Counted from the stretch's first letter, positions 1-8,471 are shown. The stretch: 64,000 nucleotides of DNA from Paenibacillus methanolicus (GCF_008124765.1 NZ_VNHS01000013.1:62001-126000), one strand, 5' to 3'. Notes: generated by a model from the sequence alone, not told the origin. Translations and numbers: made by a program.

Positions 1-37
1 AAACAAAGACGAACCTCAAAAAAGGGAGAGATGATGT

Positions 38-556
38 ATGAAGGGTTTTCGCGCAAAGGTCGGCATGATGCTGGTGGCATCGGCACTGGCGGTACCAACA
101 ATGGCATCGGCGGCGGAAGATGCGGTCACCGCGACGGATACGATCGTATCCACGGAGACGACTGTTCCGGCGGTCCAAAACATGGGCATTAAATTCCGGC
201 TCGACAGCAACCAATTCGAAGTGAACGGCACGATGATGACGATGGACACGGCGCCGGATATTGTGAACCAAACGTCCTACGTCTCGCTGAAGCATTTCGC
301 CGAAGCGATCGACGCCGAACTGACTTGGGATGCTGCGGGCGAGAACGCGACCTTGAAGACCGGCGACTTTACCGCGACCTTCAAAATCGGAGACTCCCTT
401 ATTTGGCTCAACGGCGCAGAGGTTGAACTTGGCGCATACATAGGCGAGAAAGACGGACGCACGATCGTACCGATCCGCGCGCTCGGACAGCTGTTCGGCT
501 GGAACGTCAATTTCTACGGCGACGGCAACATCTATTTGAGCAAAACGATTGTGTAA
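38..556 (+). CDS. Secreted copper amine oxidase N-terminal-like (stalk) domain protein
   Basis: 172 residues. An N-terminal signal peptide (basic MKGFRAK, then a hydrophobic stretch ending at ASA-AED, cleavage near residue 26) marks export. Residues about 55-170 match the copper-amine-oxidase-N domain pattern of Paenibacillaceae surface proteins: VNG near the start, YVSLKHFAEAI, an 'IGDSLIWLNGAEVEL' beta segment, IVPIRALGQLFGW, and a closing strand. Despite the name these domains are usually non-catalytic wall or matrix modules; no catalytic residues are seen. GGGAG lies 10 bases before the ATG; two nearby ATGs (31, 34) are out of frame. The stop is followed within 5 bp by a tandem hairpin array. 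Family assignment is good, function unknown. Confidence 0.85.
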   Translation: MKGFRAKVGMMLVASALAVPTMASAAEDAVTATDTIVSTETTVPAVQNMGIKFRLDSNQFEVNGTMMTMDTAPDIVNQTSYVSLKHFAEAIDAELTWDAAGENATLKTGDFTATFKIGDSLIWLNGAEVELGAYIGEKDGRTIVPIRALGQLFGWNVNFYGDGNIYLSKTIV

Positions 557-560
557 TCAA

Positions 561-1083
561 AGCTGATTGGTTTGCGTTCACAATCCACGGATTGGGAATG
601 CAGCATTCAGCTAGAAAGAAGCTGATTGGTTTGCGTTCACAATCCACGGATTGGGAATGCAGCATTCAGCTAGAAAGAAGCTGATTGGTTTGCGTTCACA
701 ACCCACGGATTGGGAATGCAGCATTCAGCTAGAGAGAAGCTGATTGGTTTGCGTTCACAATCCACGGATTGGGAATGCAGCATTCAGCTAGAAAGAAGCT
801 GATTGGTTTGCGTTCACAATCCACGGATTGGGAATGCAGCATTCAGCTAGAGAGAAGCTGATTGGTTTGCGTTCACAATCCACGGATTGGGAATGCAGCA
901 TTCAGCTAGAGAGAAGCTGATTGGTTTGCGTTCACAATCCACGGATTGGGAATGCAGCATTCAGCTAGAGAGAAGCTGATTGGTTTGCGTTCACAATCCA
1001 CGGATTGGGAATGCAGCATTCAGCTAGAGAGAAGCTGATTGGTTTGCGTTCACAATCCACGGATTGGGAATGCAGCATTCAGC
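561..1083 (+). repeat. Nine-copy 59-bp tandem repeat; each unit an imperfect hairpin
   Basis: Nine near-identical units begin at 561, 620, 679, 738, 797, 856, 915, 974 and 1033; the last stops at 1083. Each unit is a 52-base imperfect palindrome (AGCTGA at one end, TCAGCT at the other, core CAATCC-AC-GGATTG) plus a 7-base linker, AGAAAGA after copies 1, 2 and 4 and AGAGAGA after the others. Copy 3 has one T-to-C change in the core. The array starts 5 bp after a stop codon and ends before a terminator, so it should be transcribed as 3' UTR. 59 is not a multiple of three, so it is not a coding repeat. Confidence 0.95.
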
Positions 1084-1118
1084 GGCGATGTGACTCTTAT
1101 CCATTCCAATATGTCGAG

Positions 1119-1166
1119 AAAGGGATGCCCGATCGTCAAAGCCATTTGACGCGGGCATCCCTTTTT
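1119..1166 (+). terminator. Rho-independent terminator ending the repeat-bearing transcript
   Basis: AAAGGGATGCCC pairs with GGGCATCCCTTT; the inner segment also pairs (GTCAAA with TTTGAC). Five T follow on the plus strand. It sits between the repeat array and a convergent minus-strand gene and could serve both, though the minus-strand T-run is short. Confidence 0.9.
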
Positions 1167-1231
1167 GGGCTGTTATGCGGTTCCAATCGGCTCTCGGAAT
1201 AGATTCATCCTCGAATGGCGAGAACGTTCGT

Positions 1232-1534
1232 TTAGAAGCCGGGCAGCTCGCCGTCCCCTCGAATATTGGCCGCATAATGAGCCGTGTTCGGATGAAGAAA
1301 TCCCGTGCCCGCAAGCGTGCGCCCGCCGGCCGTCACGCCGGTCAACTCGACGCGCAGGTCCGCGCTTTCCTCGAAAGCTTGCAGCAAGGCCGTCTGGGGC
1401 ATGCCGTCGATCTCGATGTACCATAGCCGGTAACCGGTATCGGTAACGACGTACAGCTGGGCTTTCGTGAACAACAGTTTCGTCGTCTCCTCGCCCTGCG
1501 TAATGATCAGTTCGGCCAATTGATAAGTTTCCAT
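1232..1534 (-). CDS. Small conserved-type cytosolic protein, unknown function
   Basis: 100 residues, no signal peptide or membrane segment, predicted mostly beta (METYQLAELIITQGEE..., LLFTKAQLYVVTDTGYRLWYIEIDG). The sequence shows no motif I can tie to a named family. The start is supported by AGGGGA about 10 bases upstream of the ATG and by a good SigA-type promoter at 1571-1599. It is monocistronic, facing the terminator at 1119-1166. I consider it a real gene on the basis of promoter, ribosome site and codon pattern, but no function can be offered. Confidence 0.7.
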   Translation of the reverse strand: METYQLAELIITQGEETTKLLFTKAQLYVVTDTGYRLWYIEIDGMPQTALLQAFEESADLRVELTGVTAGGRTLAGTGFLHPNTAHYAANIRGDGELPGF

Positions 1535-1570
1535 AACGCGTCTGTCCCCTTACGTCAAAGTCTTCTTCCG

Positions 1571-1599
1571 ATTGTACTTCCCGGGCATTCGGGATGCAA
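1571..1599 (-). promoter_or_regulatory. SigA-type promoter for the 100-residue protein gene
   Basis: On the minus strand TTGCAT and TACAAT are separated by exactly 17 bases, about 40 bp upstream of the start codon at 1534. Confidence 0.6.
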
Positions 1600-1709
1600 C
1601 CTTTATCCGTCTGGATGCGTTTGGAAGATGTGGGGGCGCATATCCAGAATGAAATAGCAGATCAATGCGCGTCCCGCGGCGTGTTCAATCCATACAAGGG
1701 GGCATGGAG

Positions 1710-3065
1710 ATGAAGAAGACACGAACGGGAATGAAGGAAGAAGCAGGCAACCGCAAGCTTACCAAAGGCATGCGACCGCTTGCGCTGCTCTTGGCGGCGG
1801 CGCTGCTCGCGAGCGGCTGCTCGTCCAACGACAGCGGCAACGATGCGGCGACGGGCAATTCGGCGGTCAGCGATGCCGAGACGGATAGCAGCAAGGCGGC
1901 TGACAAGGGCAGCGATTCGTCCGCGCCTTCGGATGGCGGCGACAAGGCCATCAGCGAGCCGTCGTCGGAGTCGTCGAAGGCGGAAGACAGGGCATCTCCG
2001 ACCAAGAAGCCGAGCGGGCAACAGCCCGACCCGCAAGCCGGCTTGCTGACGGCGGGCGAGTGGAACGACCTGAGCGAATGGCAGGATTGGCAGCAATTGA
2101 ACGCCAGACCGGAAGTGCAGCAGCTGCGCGATTATTGGGCCTTCTACCGGTTCGATATGCTGGATGTTCGCGTGACGGGCGGGGGCCGGCCCGTCGTGGA
2201 CGCGATCGTCCGCGTCGTGGACGAAGACGGACAATACGTCTGGGAAGCGCGCACCGATGCGTCGGGGCGGGCCTTCGCGTATGCGGGTCTGCTCGACGAG
2301 CAGAGCGGCCAGGGCAAATATTCGGTCGAGGTCGAAGCGGGCGGCGGGCTGAAGCAATTCGAGAATGTGCCGATCCCGCGCGGCGAAGCGCTGCAAGTGG
2401 AACTAGACGAAGCGAAGCGAACGCCGGAGAATCTGGATCTGATGTTCGTCGTCGACACGACCGGCTCCATGGACGACGAATTGGCTTATTTGCAAACCGA
2501 GCTGAAGGACGTCGTGAATCGTGTCGGCCAGGACAACGGCCAACAGCTCGATATCCGGGTTAGCACGAATTTCTATCGCGACAAAGGCGACGATTACGTT
2601 GTCCGGCCGTTCCCGTTCACGTCCGATATCAGTACGGCGGTGAAGCAAATCGGCGAGCAGGAAGCTTATGGCGGGGGGAATTTCCCGGAGGCGGTCGATC
2701 AAGCGCTGCAGGATGCGGTGCGCGAGCATGAATGGAGCGAGGATGCCCGCGCCAGATTGCTGTTCCTCGTGCTGGACGCCCCGCCGCACCACGACGACCC
2801 CGTCATCCGGAAGATCAAGCGACTGACGCAGGACGCGGCGGCGCAGGGTATCCGGATCATTCCCGTCGTATCGAGCGGCGCGGACAAAAATACCGAGTAT
2901 CTGATGCGGTTCATGTCCGTGGCGACGGGCGGCACGTATCTGTTCCTGACCGACCACAGCGGCGTCGGGAACGAGCACTTGGACCCGACCGTCGGCGAAT
3001 ACGAGGTTCAGCCGCTCAATGATTTGCTCGTTGACGTGATCAACCGGTACGTCCAGGCGAATTAA
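1710..3065 (+). CDS. Lipoprotein with von Willebrand factor A (VWA) domain
   Basis: 451 residues from ATG 1710. AAGGGGG lies 7 bases before this ATG; ATG 1704 is too close to it, and the reading frame stays open to 1665. The N-terminus is basic, then hydrophobic, ending in the lipobox LLASGC, so it should be a lipid-anchored extracellular protein. A low-complexity Ser/Asp/Lys linker follows, then an Ig-like 'VTGGGRPVVDAIVRVVDEDGQ' segment, and from about residue 230 a VWA domain with MIDAS-type DTTGS in LMFVVDTTGSMDDEL. VWA domains bind metal and mediate protein contacts; the ligand is unknown. Its stop codon overlaps that of the convergent ABC ATPase gene. Confidence 0.85.
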   Translation: MKKTRTGMKEEAGNRKLTKGMRPLALLLAAALLASGCSSNDSGNDAATGNSAVSDAETDSSKAADKGSDSSAPSDGGDKAISEPSSESSKAEDRASPTKKPSGQQPDPQAGLLTAGEWNDLSEWQDWQQLNARPEVQQLRDYWAFYRFDMLDVRVTGGGRPVVDAIVRVVDEDGQYVWEARTDASGRAFAYAGLLDEQSGQGKYSVEVEAGGGLKQFENVPIPRGEALQVELDEAKRTPENLDLMFVVDTTGSMDDELAYLQTELKDVVNRVGQDNGQQLDIRVSTNFYRDKGDDYVVRPFPFTSDISTAVKQIGEQEAYGGGNFPEAVDQALQDAVREHEWSEDARARLLFLVLDAPPHHDDPVIRKIKRLTQDAAAQGIRIIPVVSSGADKNTEYLMRFMSVATGGTYLFLTDHSGVGNEHLDPTVGEYEVQPLNDLLVDVINRYVQAN

Positions 3066-3931
3066 CGGCCGACGATTCCCGTTCGGTACCGGCAGCGAAT
3101 GAAATAGGCATCCTCAAGCGTCATCAGAGCGGGTTCAAAACCGGCGCCAGGGCAGCGGCTGCCGAGAAGACGGAGCTCGTCATAACCGTCCTCGGGCCGG
3201 ATGTGCAGTAGATGAGCGGGATCGTACCGGCGGTAGGCGCCCTTGGCGACGGAGCCGGTCCAGACGGAGACGGGCAATCCATTGATCCATTCTTCCGCCG
3301 TACCATAGAAGCAAGGGATACCGTCTTCGAACCACAGCACATGGTCCGCCCATGCTTCCCATTCGTTCATTTCGTGGGTAGACACGACGATCGTGCGGCT
3401 TCGCGAATGGGCGGCCACGAACCGGGTGAAGTGCAGCCGCTCGAGCGTGTCCAGCGCGTTCAGCGGCTCATCCAGGAATAGAAAAGACGGTGAGGCGATC
3501 CACGCTTGCGCCAGGGCGACCCGCTGTCGGACGCCCTGCGCAAGCGTTTTGATTTTGAGGGAGCGGTAGTCCCCGAGATGAAACGACTCGATCAGCCACT
3601 CCAGCTCGCCGGCGGCCAAGCCCCCTTTCAGCTCCGCGAAATAACGCAGCAACTTGGCGACTGTCATTTGCTCGTATAGCTCGACGCCCGACGGCACGAA
3701 TCCGATGCGGGCGCGGATGGCGGCTAGATCTCTTTCTACGCCCAAGCCATCATAGCGGATGATGCCGCTGTCGGGGAAACGGGCGGTCGCCAGCAGCTGC
3801 AGCAGAGATGATTTGCCCGCGCCGTTCGGCCCGACGAGCAGCGTGATGCCCGGCTTGAGCGTCAGCCGCTGTACGAATAGCTCGAACGACGAGGCCTGGT
3901 GGCGGTACACGACCTGATGCATTTCAAGCAT
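3062..3931 (-). CDS. ABC transporter ATP-binding protein, last gene of the ECF/ABC operon
   Basis: 289 residues. Walker A GPNGAGKSS, a signature-like LAQGVRQRVALAQAW, Walker B FLFLDEP and the switch His in STHEMNEW identify a nucleotide-binding subunit. The C-terminal third (from about residue 205, FEDGIPCFYGTAEEW) is the accessory tail common in drug/peptide exporter ATPases. GGGAGAG precedes the ATG; the gene starts 31 bp after the membrane-protein gene (3963-4778), its probable permease partner. It is the distal gene of a minus-strand operon that starts with another ABC ATPase. The substrate cannot be told from sequence. Confidence 0.9.
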   Translation of the reverse strand: MLEMHQVVYRHQASSFELFVQRLTLKPGITLLVGPNGAGKSSLLQLLATARFPDSGIIRYDGLGVERDLAAIRARIGFVPSGVELYEQMTVAKLLRYFAELKGGLAAGELEWLIESFHLGDYRSLKIKTLAQGVRQRVALAQAWIASPSFLFLDEPLNALDTLERLHFTRFVAAHSRSRTIVVSTHEMNEWEAWADHVLWFEDGIPCFYGTAEEWINGLPVSVWTGSVAKGAYRRYDPAHLLHIRPEDGYDELRLLGSRCPGAGFEPALMTLEDAYFIRCRYRTGIVGR

Positions 3932-3962
3932 GGTGCTTGTTTCTCTCCCTTGTTCATCATCG

Positions 3963-4778
3963 TTACGGAAGCAGGCGCGTGCCGAAACTTCTGCGGTAGG
4001 CGAGCGCGAGCAGGAGCAAACCCGCCGCCAGCGCGCCGGTCTGAATATGGGTCAAATATTCGTTCGAGGCGAAATCCCATACCGGTACGATCCGCTGCAT
4101 AAGGCCGTTCCAAGCAAACCAGAGCAGCAGCGCGACCGCATAGGCCGTCTTCAACCCGCGCGACATGATCAGATAAGCGGTCAGACCGCTCAGGAACAGC
4201 AGCACCGACAGCCAATGGAGCATGAACGGCAGCATCGGGAACGTCACCACCTTCATGTTCATATAGAACGAGCCGGCGATGCCGAACAGCAGATTCAGGC
4301 TGATGACGATCATCGTGCGGACGATGAGGAGCAGCGCGGGCGGGAACGGCGTGATCGACTCGATCATCCGCAGCTCCTTGTTCCAGGTGCGGAAGCTGTA
4401 CGCAAGCGAAGCGAGCAGCAGCGCGGGCAGTATAAAGGTGAAGGTGTTGCCGACCGAATGGAAGGACACGTTCTGGTCCGTCGGCAAAATAAGCAGCAGC
4501 ATGGCGAACACCATTAAGCTGGCCAACCAGTACATCCGGGAGTACGAAGAGAGCTGCGACCGGATCAGCCGATAAAGCGATAGGGGGCGAAGCGGCGCCG
4601 ACTGGAGCGCGTAACGCTCGGCTTCGGAAGTCTGCCGGAGTTCGTTGAACGCCGGCTGGAGGGCTTGGATCAGACGGATCGTGTCCTGCGACGAGACCGG
4701 GCTCGCGAGCAGTCGGGAGAGCGGTTCGCGCATTTCTTCTTCTAGCTGATTTAATTCATTGTCGTTTGGCACGCTCAT
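3963..4778 (-). CDS. Multi-pass membrane protein with cytosolic N-domain; candidate permease and/or anti-sigma factor
   Basis: 271 residues from ATG 4778, chosen because AAGGAGG stands 8 bases before it; the ATG at 4805 has no such site. The first ~85 residues are polar and probably cytosolic; then about six hydrophobic segments follow (YWLASLMVFAMLLLILP, FTFILPALLLASLAY, LLLIVRTMIVISLNLLF, MLHWLSVLLFLSGL, AYAVALLLWF, ALAAGLLLLALAY). The gene overlaps the end of the ECF sigma gene by 23 bp, so translation is likely coupled. Position suggests either the permease for the following ATPase or the sensor/anti-sigma protein of the sigma factor; no zinc-finger anti-sigma motif is seen. Role is inference. 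Confidence 0.75.
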   Translation of the reverse strand: MSVPNDNELNQLEEEMREPLSRLLASPVSSQDTIRLIQALQPAFNELRQTSEAERYALQSAPLRPLSLYRLIRSQLSSYSRMYWLASLMVFAMLLLILPTDQNVSFHSVGNTFTFILPALLLASLAYSFRTWNKELRMIESITPFPPALLLIVRTMIVISLNLLFGIAGSFYMNMKVVTFPMLPFMLHWLSVLLFLSGLTAYLIMSRGLKTAYAVALLLWFAWNGLMQRIVPVWDFASNEYLTHIQTGALAAGLLLLALAYRRSFGTRLLP

Positions 4779-5349
4779 TCCGTCCGCCTCCTTGATGGCC
4801 CGCATCCGCCGCGATCTCGGGATGCAGGCGCGATTTTAACTTGCGCAAGCCGTTGTATAGATGAGTTTTGACCGAACCGAGCGGCAAGCTGACGATGTCG
4901 GCGATGTCCTGCAATTTTAAATCCTGAAAGAATCGTAACGTTATGATTTCCTTTTGCACCTCGGGCAAGGAATCGAGCGATTCCTTGATTTCTCTGCGGG
5001 TTTCCTGCCGCTCCGCGATAAGCGCGACGGCCGGTCCCAGGTCATGCTGTTCCGGCGGCTCGGCGAACGAGGTTTGCACGTAGCGGAAGTGGGCGCTCTT
5101 CCAATAATCCCGGCATAAATTCAGCGCCACCCGGTACAGCCACGCCTGCACGTTGTCCGGCGGCTTCCGATCCTGCAGCTGCTTGATTAGGCGGAGGAAC
5201 GTCTCCTGGACGAAATCCTCGGCTTTGCCGCCGTCTTTGAGCTGCCGCTGGAGGAAGCCCGAGAGCGGGGCGTGATAGCGGTGCACGAGCGCTTCGAAGC
5301 TTGCTTGGTCGCCATCGGCCATCCGCTGCAATAATTCTTCATCTGTCAT
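4756..5349 (-). CDS. ECF-type RNA polymerase sigma factor (sigma-70 family)
   Basis: 197 residues. Region 2 (SFEALVHRYHAPLSGFLQRQL...AEDFVQETFLRLIKQL, with WLYRVALNLCRDYWKS) and region 4 (LPEVQKEIITLRFFQDLKLQDIADIVSLPLGSVKTHLYNGLRKLKSRL) are both present, and regions 1 and 3 absent, as in extracytoplasmic-function sigma factors. AGGTGA, part of the upstream stop, serves as the ribosome site; the gap to the upstream ABC permease gene is 9 bp. It lies inside an ABC transporter operon rather than beside a standard zinc-binding anti-sigma gene, so it probably reports on transporter activity or envelope state. The C-terminal ~20 residues (HQGGGRNERAKRQ) overlap the next gene. Confidence 0.93.
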   Translation of the reverse strand: MTDEELLQRMADGDQASFEALVHRYHAPLSGFLQRQLKDGGKAEDFVQETFLRLIKQLQDRKPPDNVQAWLYRVALNLCRDYWKSAHFRYVQTSFAEPPEQHDLGPAVALIAERQETRREIKESLDSLPEVQKEIITLRFFQDLKLQDIADIVSLPLGSVKTHLYNGLRKLKSRLHPEIAADAGHQGGGRNERAKRQ

Positions 5350-5358
5350 CGGAATTGC

Positions 5359-7599
5359 TCACCTGCCTTTCTCCTCATACCAGGCTTGTAGCCATTGTTC
5401 CCACGTAATTCGCGGGTAGTGGTACGGATCCGCCGCTTCGGTCGCGAGCGGGCTTGCGGAACGCGTGGATGAACGATCTTCGATCGCAAGTCCTTCGTTC
5501 CAAAATCGCGTCAGCACCCGTTTGACCACGTCCGCTTTCCCTTCTTTATACGCGGTATCGACCATTTGCTTCATTTTCTCGCCGATCGGCGAGAGCATAT
5601 AGACGTCGCCCTCTTGCGCGATGACGTGCTCTTTCATCGGAATGTACAACGCGATCATGCGCCTGATTTCCTGCACGATCGAGTACGTGCTCAGCATGTT
5701 GCGGTTCTGGTCGTCCCATTCGTTTACCCGGGACGAGCTGTACACCGTGTCCCCGAACAGCAGGAAGCTGAGCGTCTGTTCCATTCGGTACGCATCGAGA
5801 TTGCTGTGCCGCAGCTCGCCGATGAACAGCGTATCCCCGATCGGGAAGACGCTCGTTAGCCCGTAGCTGCGGTCGAACGTGCCGATGAACGGGAAATACA
5901 CGATTTGCCGGATTCGGTCCAGCCGCGTGCCGGTCCACTGTTCATAGAATGCCCGGCGCTCGCGCAAGTTTTCCAAGAAAATCCGCGCCTCCTCCACATT
6001 GCCCGGCGTCGTCAGCATGAAGGCGGGCTCGTCCGCCACCTTCACCGTCGTGAACGAGCCGCCGGCTACGGTCGGAAGGACGGCGTTCGCTCCGGCGAAG
6101 CTTCGCGCGCCCGGGGCGTCATCCTCCGCCGGGGGCAGCGTGGAGACGAGCCGGCCGTCGAAACCTTCCAGCCGCAGGCGAAAATCCGCGCGCAGGCCGT
6201 TCGTCACGTCTGCGCGAGGCACGATCTGTTCGCCCTGACGGTACATCAGACTGTCCCCGCCCGGGAGAGGATACCAGCCAAGATAAGCGGGAAGGAACGA
6301 GCTCCTTCCCTGCGCGAACAGGAGATGGTATTGCCCCGAGGCGTCCTGTGCCCATTCGTTCAGCGGGGAAACGGCGGCATATTCCCAGACCACTCTATGC
6401 GATGACGCGGTCGGATCGAGCGCCGCATGATCGAACGAGATTCGGTCCTGCTCCTGCGTCCAAGCGACCGGTTCGCCGTCCACGGTTAATCCGCTGACTT
6501 TAAGCTTCGGATAGAGCAGGAAGGTCACGCGTCCTTCGATCCGGTCCGTAACGGCCTCAAGTTCTTCATGAGCGGGAAGCAGCCGTCCCTCTCGCGTCGG
6601 CAAGACGAACTCCGCCCGCGCGGTTAAGGAATCGTTTTCGGCGCGCGCGAGCCGCACGTCGATGCTCTCGACTTTGAAGGCGTAGCGCTCGTGAAGGTGA
6701 ATCCGCTCCGCTGCCGGAACGTTAGGCATAAGCTGCTGCCATTGCGCGTAACGCTGCTGCCATACATCGGCATAAGGGACGAATACCGCGGCGGCGGCGA
6801 TTAAGGCGACGCCCATAAGCGCGATCGGCGCAAACGGTCGTAGGACCGGTCGGGTACGGGCCAGCAGCGCGCAAGCGGTCGCCAGGAGCAGCACGGTGAC
6901 CGTCCCGGCGAAAACGTACGTCAGCGGATATTCCAAGCCGGACAAACGATAGGCCCAGGCTTCGCTCGCGGACGCTCCCAGATCTCCGATCAGATGATTC
7001 AGGCTAAACAGCCTCATCTGGTGCCAGTTGAACACTTCGATTAAATAGACGGGCACGAAAATCGAACCGAATATCCAGCCGCAGAAGGCGACGGGAAGCG
7101 CGAAGCGCATCGGGAACAAGGCGCCGATGACGATGCCGACCGCCACGCCTGCCGCGAAGGACGTTTCATATAGCGGCGCGTAATGCGCGATTTCGCTCCA
7201 TATCGACCGCCAGCTTAATTTGTGGTGGACCGCCACGCCGACATAGACGGCGAGTATGCAGACGGTAAACGCGCTGCTATATAGCATGCCGGCAATCCAT
7301 TTGGCCGCGATCATGACGCGGTTCGTCACCGGCAAAGTCAGGCTCCACTCATAGGAAGGATTCAGCGCGTCCCTCCGAATCAGCAGCACGCCGAGGAACA
7401 TGGGGAGCGCGGTCAAGAACGTCATCAGGGTGGCATGGGCATCGGCGGCGTATAGGTTGACGTCCATCGATGCGGGAAGCCCGATATCCGCGCATTGAAA
7501 CAGCATCCATAACCCGGCGGCGGGCGGCAGCAGGAGCGTCAACCGCAGCTTGGCGATCAGCTTCAGCTCGAATCCCGTTTGCAGCAAAAGCGTTCGCAT
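5359..7599 (-). CDS. ABC permease fused to a degenerate M1-aminopeptidase-like domain
   Basis: 746 residues from ATG 7599, which overlaps the stop of the upstream ATPase (TGATG). Upstream codons in frame lie inside the ATPase gene and are not used. Residues 1-~290 carry about seven hydrophobic segments of an ABC-2 type permease. Residues ~300-740 are soluble and beta-rich, then helical, arranged like the N- and catalytic domains of M1 peptidases fused to some ABC permeases (YPKLKVSGLTVDG, a beta-sandwich; 'VYFPFIGTFDRSYGLTSVFPIGD'). Where HExxH is expected there is MEQTLSFLLFGDT, so zinc-dependent catalysis is unlikely. Substrate unknown. Likely partners are the ATPase 7599-8471 and the ECF sigma factor 9 bp downstream. 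Confidence 0.8.
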   Translation of the reverse strand: MRTLLLQTGFELKLIAKLRLTLLLPPAAGLWMLFQCADIGLPASMDVNLYAADAHATLMTFLTALPMFLGVLLIRRDALNPSYEWSLTLPVTNRVMIAAKWIAGMLYSSAFTVCILAVYVGVAVHHKLSWRSIWSEIAHYAPLYETSFAAGVAVGIVIGALFPMRFALPVAFCGWIFGSIFVPVYLIEVFNWHQMRLFSLNHLIGDLGASASEAWAYRLSGLEYPLTYVFAGTVTVLLLATACALLARTRPVLRPFAPIALMGVALIAAAAVFVPYADVWQQRYAQWQQLMPNVPAAERIHLHERYAFKVESIDVRLARAENDSLTARAEFVLPTREGRLLPAHEELEAVTDRIEGRVTFLLYPKLKVSGLTVDGEPVAWTQEQDRISFDHAALDPTASSHRVVWEYAAVSPLNEWAQDASGQYHLLFAQGRSSFLPAYLGWYPLPGGDSLMYRQGEQIVPRADVTNGLRADFRLRLEGFDGRLVSTLPPAEDDAPGARSFAGANAVLPTVAGGSFTTVKVADEPAFMLTTPGNVEEARIFLENLRERRAFYEQWTGTRLDRIRQIVYFPFIGTFDRSYGLTSVFPIGDTLFIGELRHSNLDAYRMEQTLSFLLFGDTVYSSSRVNEWDDQNRNMLSTYSIVQEIRRMIALYIPMKEHVIAQEGDVYMLSPIGEKMKQMVDTAYKEGKADVVKRVLTRFWNEGLAIEDRSSTRSASPLATEAADPYHYPRITWEQWLQAWYEEKGR

Positions 7600-8471
7600 C
7601 ACGATCCCGCGCCTCGGTTTCCGGTGATCAGCGCCAAATACCCTTCTTCCATCGTCGGCGCGGCGGAATGGGCATACGGCGTGGGCGGATACTCCGAGAT
7701 CGTGCGGCATAAAATCCCGTCCGCCGTGCGGCGTGCCGACAACAGCCTCTCCTGTGCCATCGCCCGCCATTCCCGCTCGGAGGCTTCCCACTGCCATAGC
7801 CTGCCTTGGGCATAACCGGCGAGGCCGCCGAGACGCCCGTTGTACAGCAACTTACCGCTTCGCAGCACGAGCGCTTGACCGCACACCGCTTCGATATCGC
7901 TGAGCACGTGCGTCGACAGCAGCACGATGGCGCTCGGCGCCAGCTCGGCCAGCACGTTGCGCAGTCGCAGCCGCTCCTCCGGATCAAGGCCCGCCGTCGG
8001 TTCGTCGACGATGACGGCTTCCGGCGTGCCGACGAGCGCCTGCGCGATGCCAAGCCGCTTGATCATGCCGCTGGAGTATGAGCCGACCGGTTGATCGGCT
8101 TTGTCTTCGAGACGGACCGCAGCGATCAACCTCTTCACTTGGGTTTCCTGCTCCAAGCGGGTGCCCGCATTCTTTAGCTTGGCGGCGTGCAGCAGCCACT
8201 CCCGGGCGGTCAACTGCGGATAGAGCCGGAACGTCTGGGGCACGTAGCCGATCCTTCTTCTGGATCGGGACACGTCCCGGACGGTGACGCCGTGCAGCGA
8301 GGCATCGCCGGTCGTCGGCGCGAGCAGCCCGGCGAGCAGGCGCATGAGCGTCGATTTGCCCGCCCCGTTGGGACCGAGCAAACCGTAGATACCGCGTTCT
8401 AATTGAAAGGACAAGGGCTCCAGGGCCCAAAGTTGTTTGTATTTTTTGCCTAGATGGTCAGCAGTAAGCAT
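7599..8471 (-). CDS. ABC transporter ATP-binding protein, first gene of the ECF/ABC operon
   Basis: 290 residues. Walker A at 33-41 (GPNGAGKST), Q-loop YVPQTFRLYP, signature SYSSGMIKRLGIAQAL (an SSGM variant of LSGG), Walker B VIVDEPTAGLDP and switch His STHVLSD. The form and the ~60-residue C-terminal tail fit ATPases of ABC-2 exporters (bacitracin/gliding-type). A GGAGGAGG site precedes the ATG. The stop overlaps the permease start by one base, so both are made together. It leads a minus-strand operon: ATPase, permease/pseudo-peptidase, ECF sigma, membrane protein, second ATPase. Confidence 0.92.
   Translation of the reverse strand: MLTADHLGKKYKQLWALEPLSFQLERGIYGLLGPNGAGKSTLMRLLAGLLAPTTGDASLHGVTVRDVSRSRRRIGYVPQTFRLYPQLTAREWLLHAAKLKNAGTRLEQETQVKRLIAAVRLEDKADQPVGSYSSGMIKRLGIAQALVGTPEAVIVDEPTAGLDPEERLRLRNVLAELAPSAIVLLSTHVLSDIEAVCGQALVLRSGKLLYNGRLGGLAGYAQGRLWQWEASEREWRAMAQERLLSARRTADGILCRTISEYPPTPYAHSAAPTMEEGYLALITGNRGAGS

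Noticed and set aside
561-1083. CRISPR array
   Set aside because: Repeats are contiguous 59-bp units without unique spacers, and no cas gene is present.
1005-1202. Open frame through the last repeats
   Set aside because: The 59-bp period shifts the frame each unit; the frame exists only because the last units end there, with no ribosome site.
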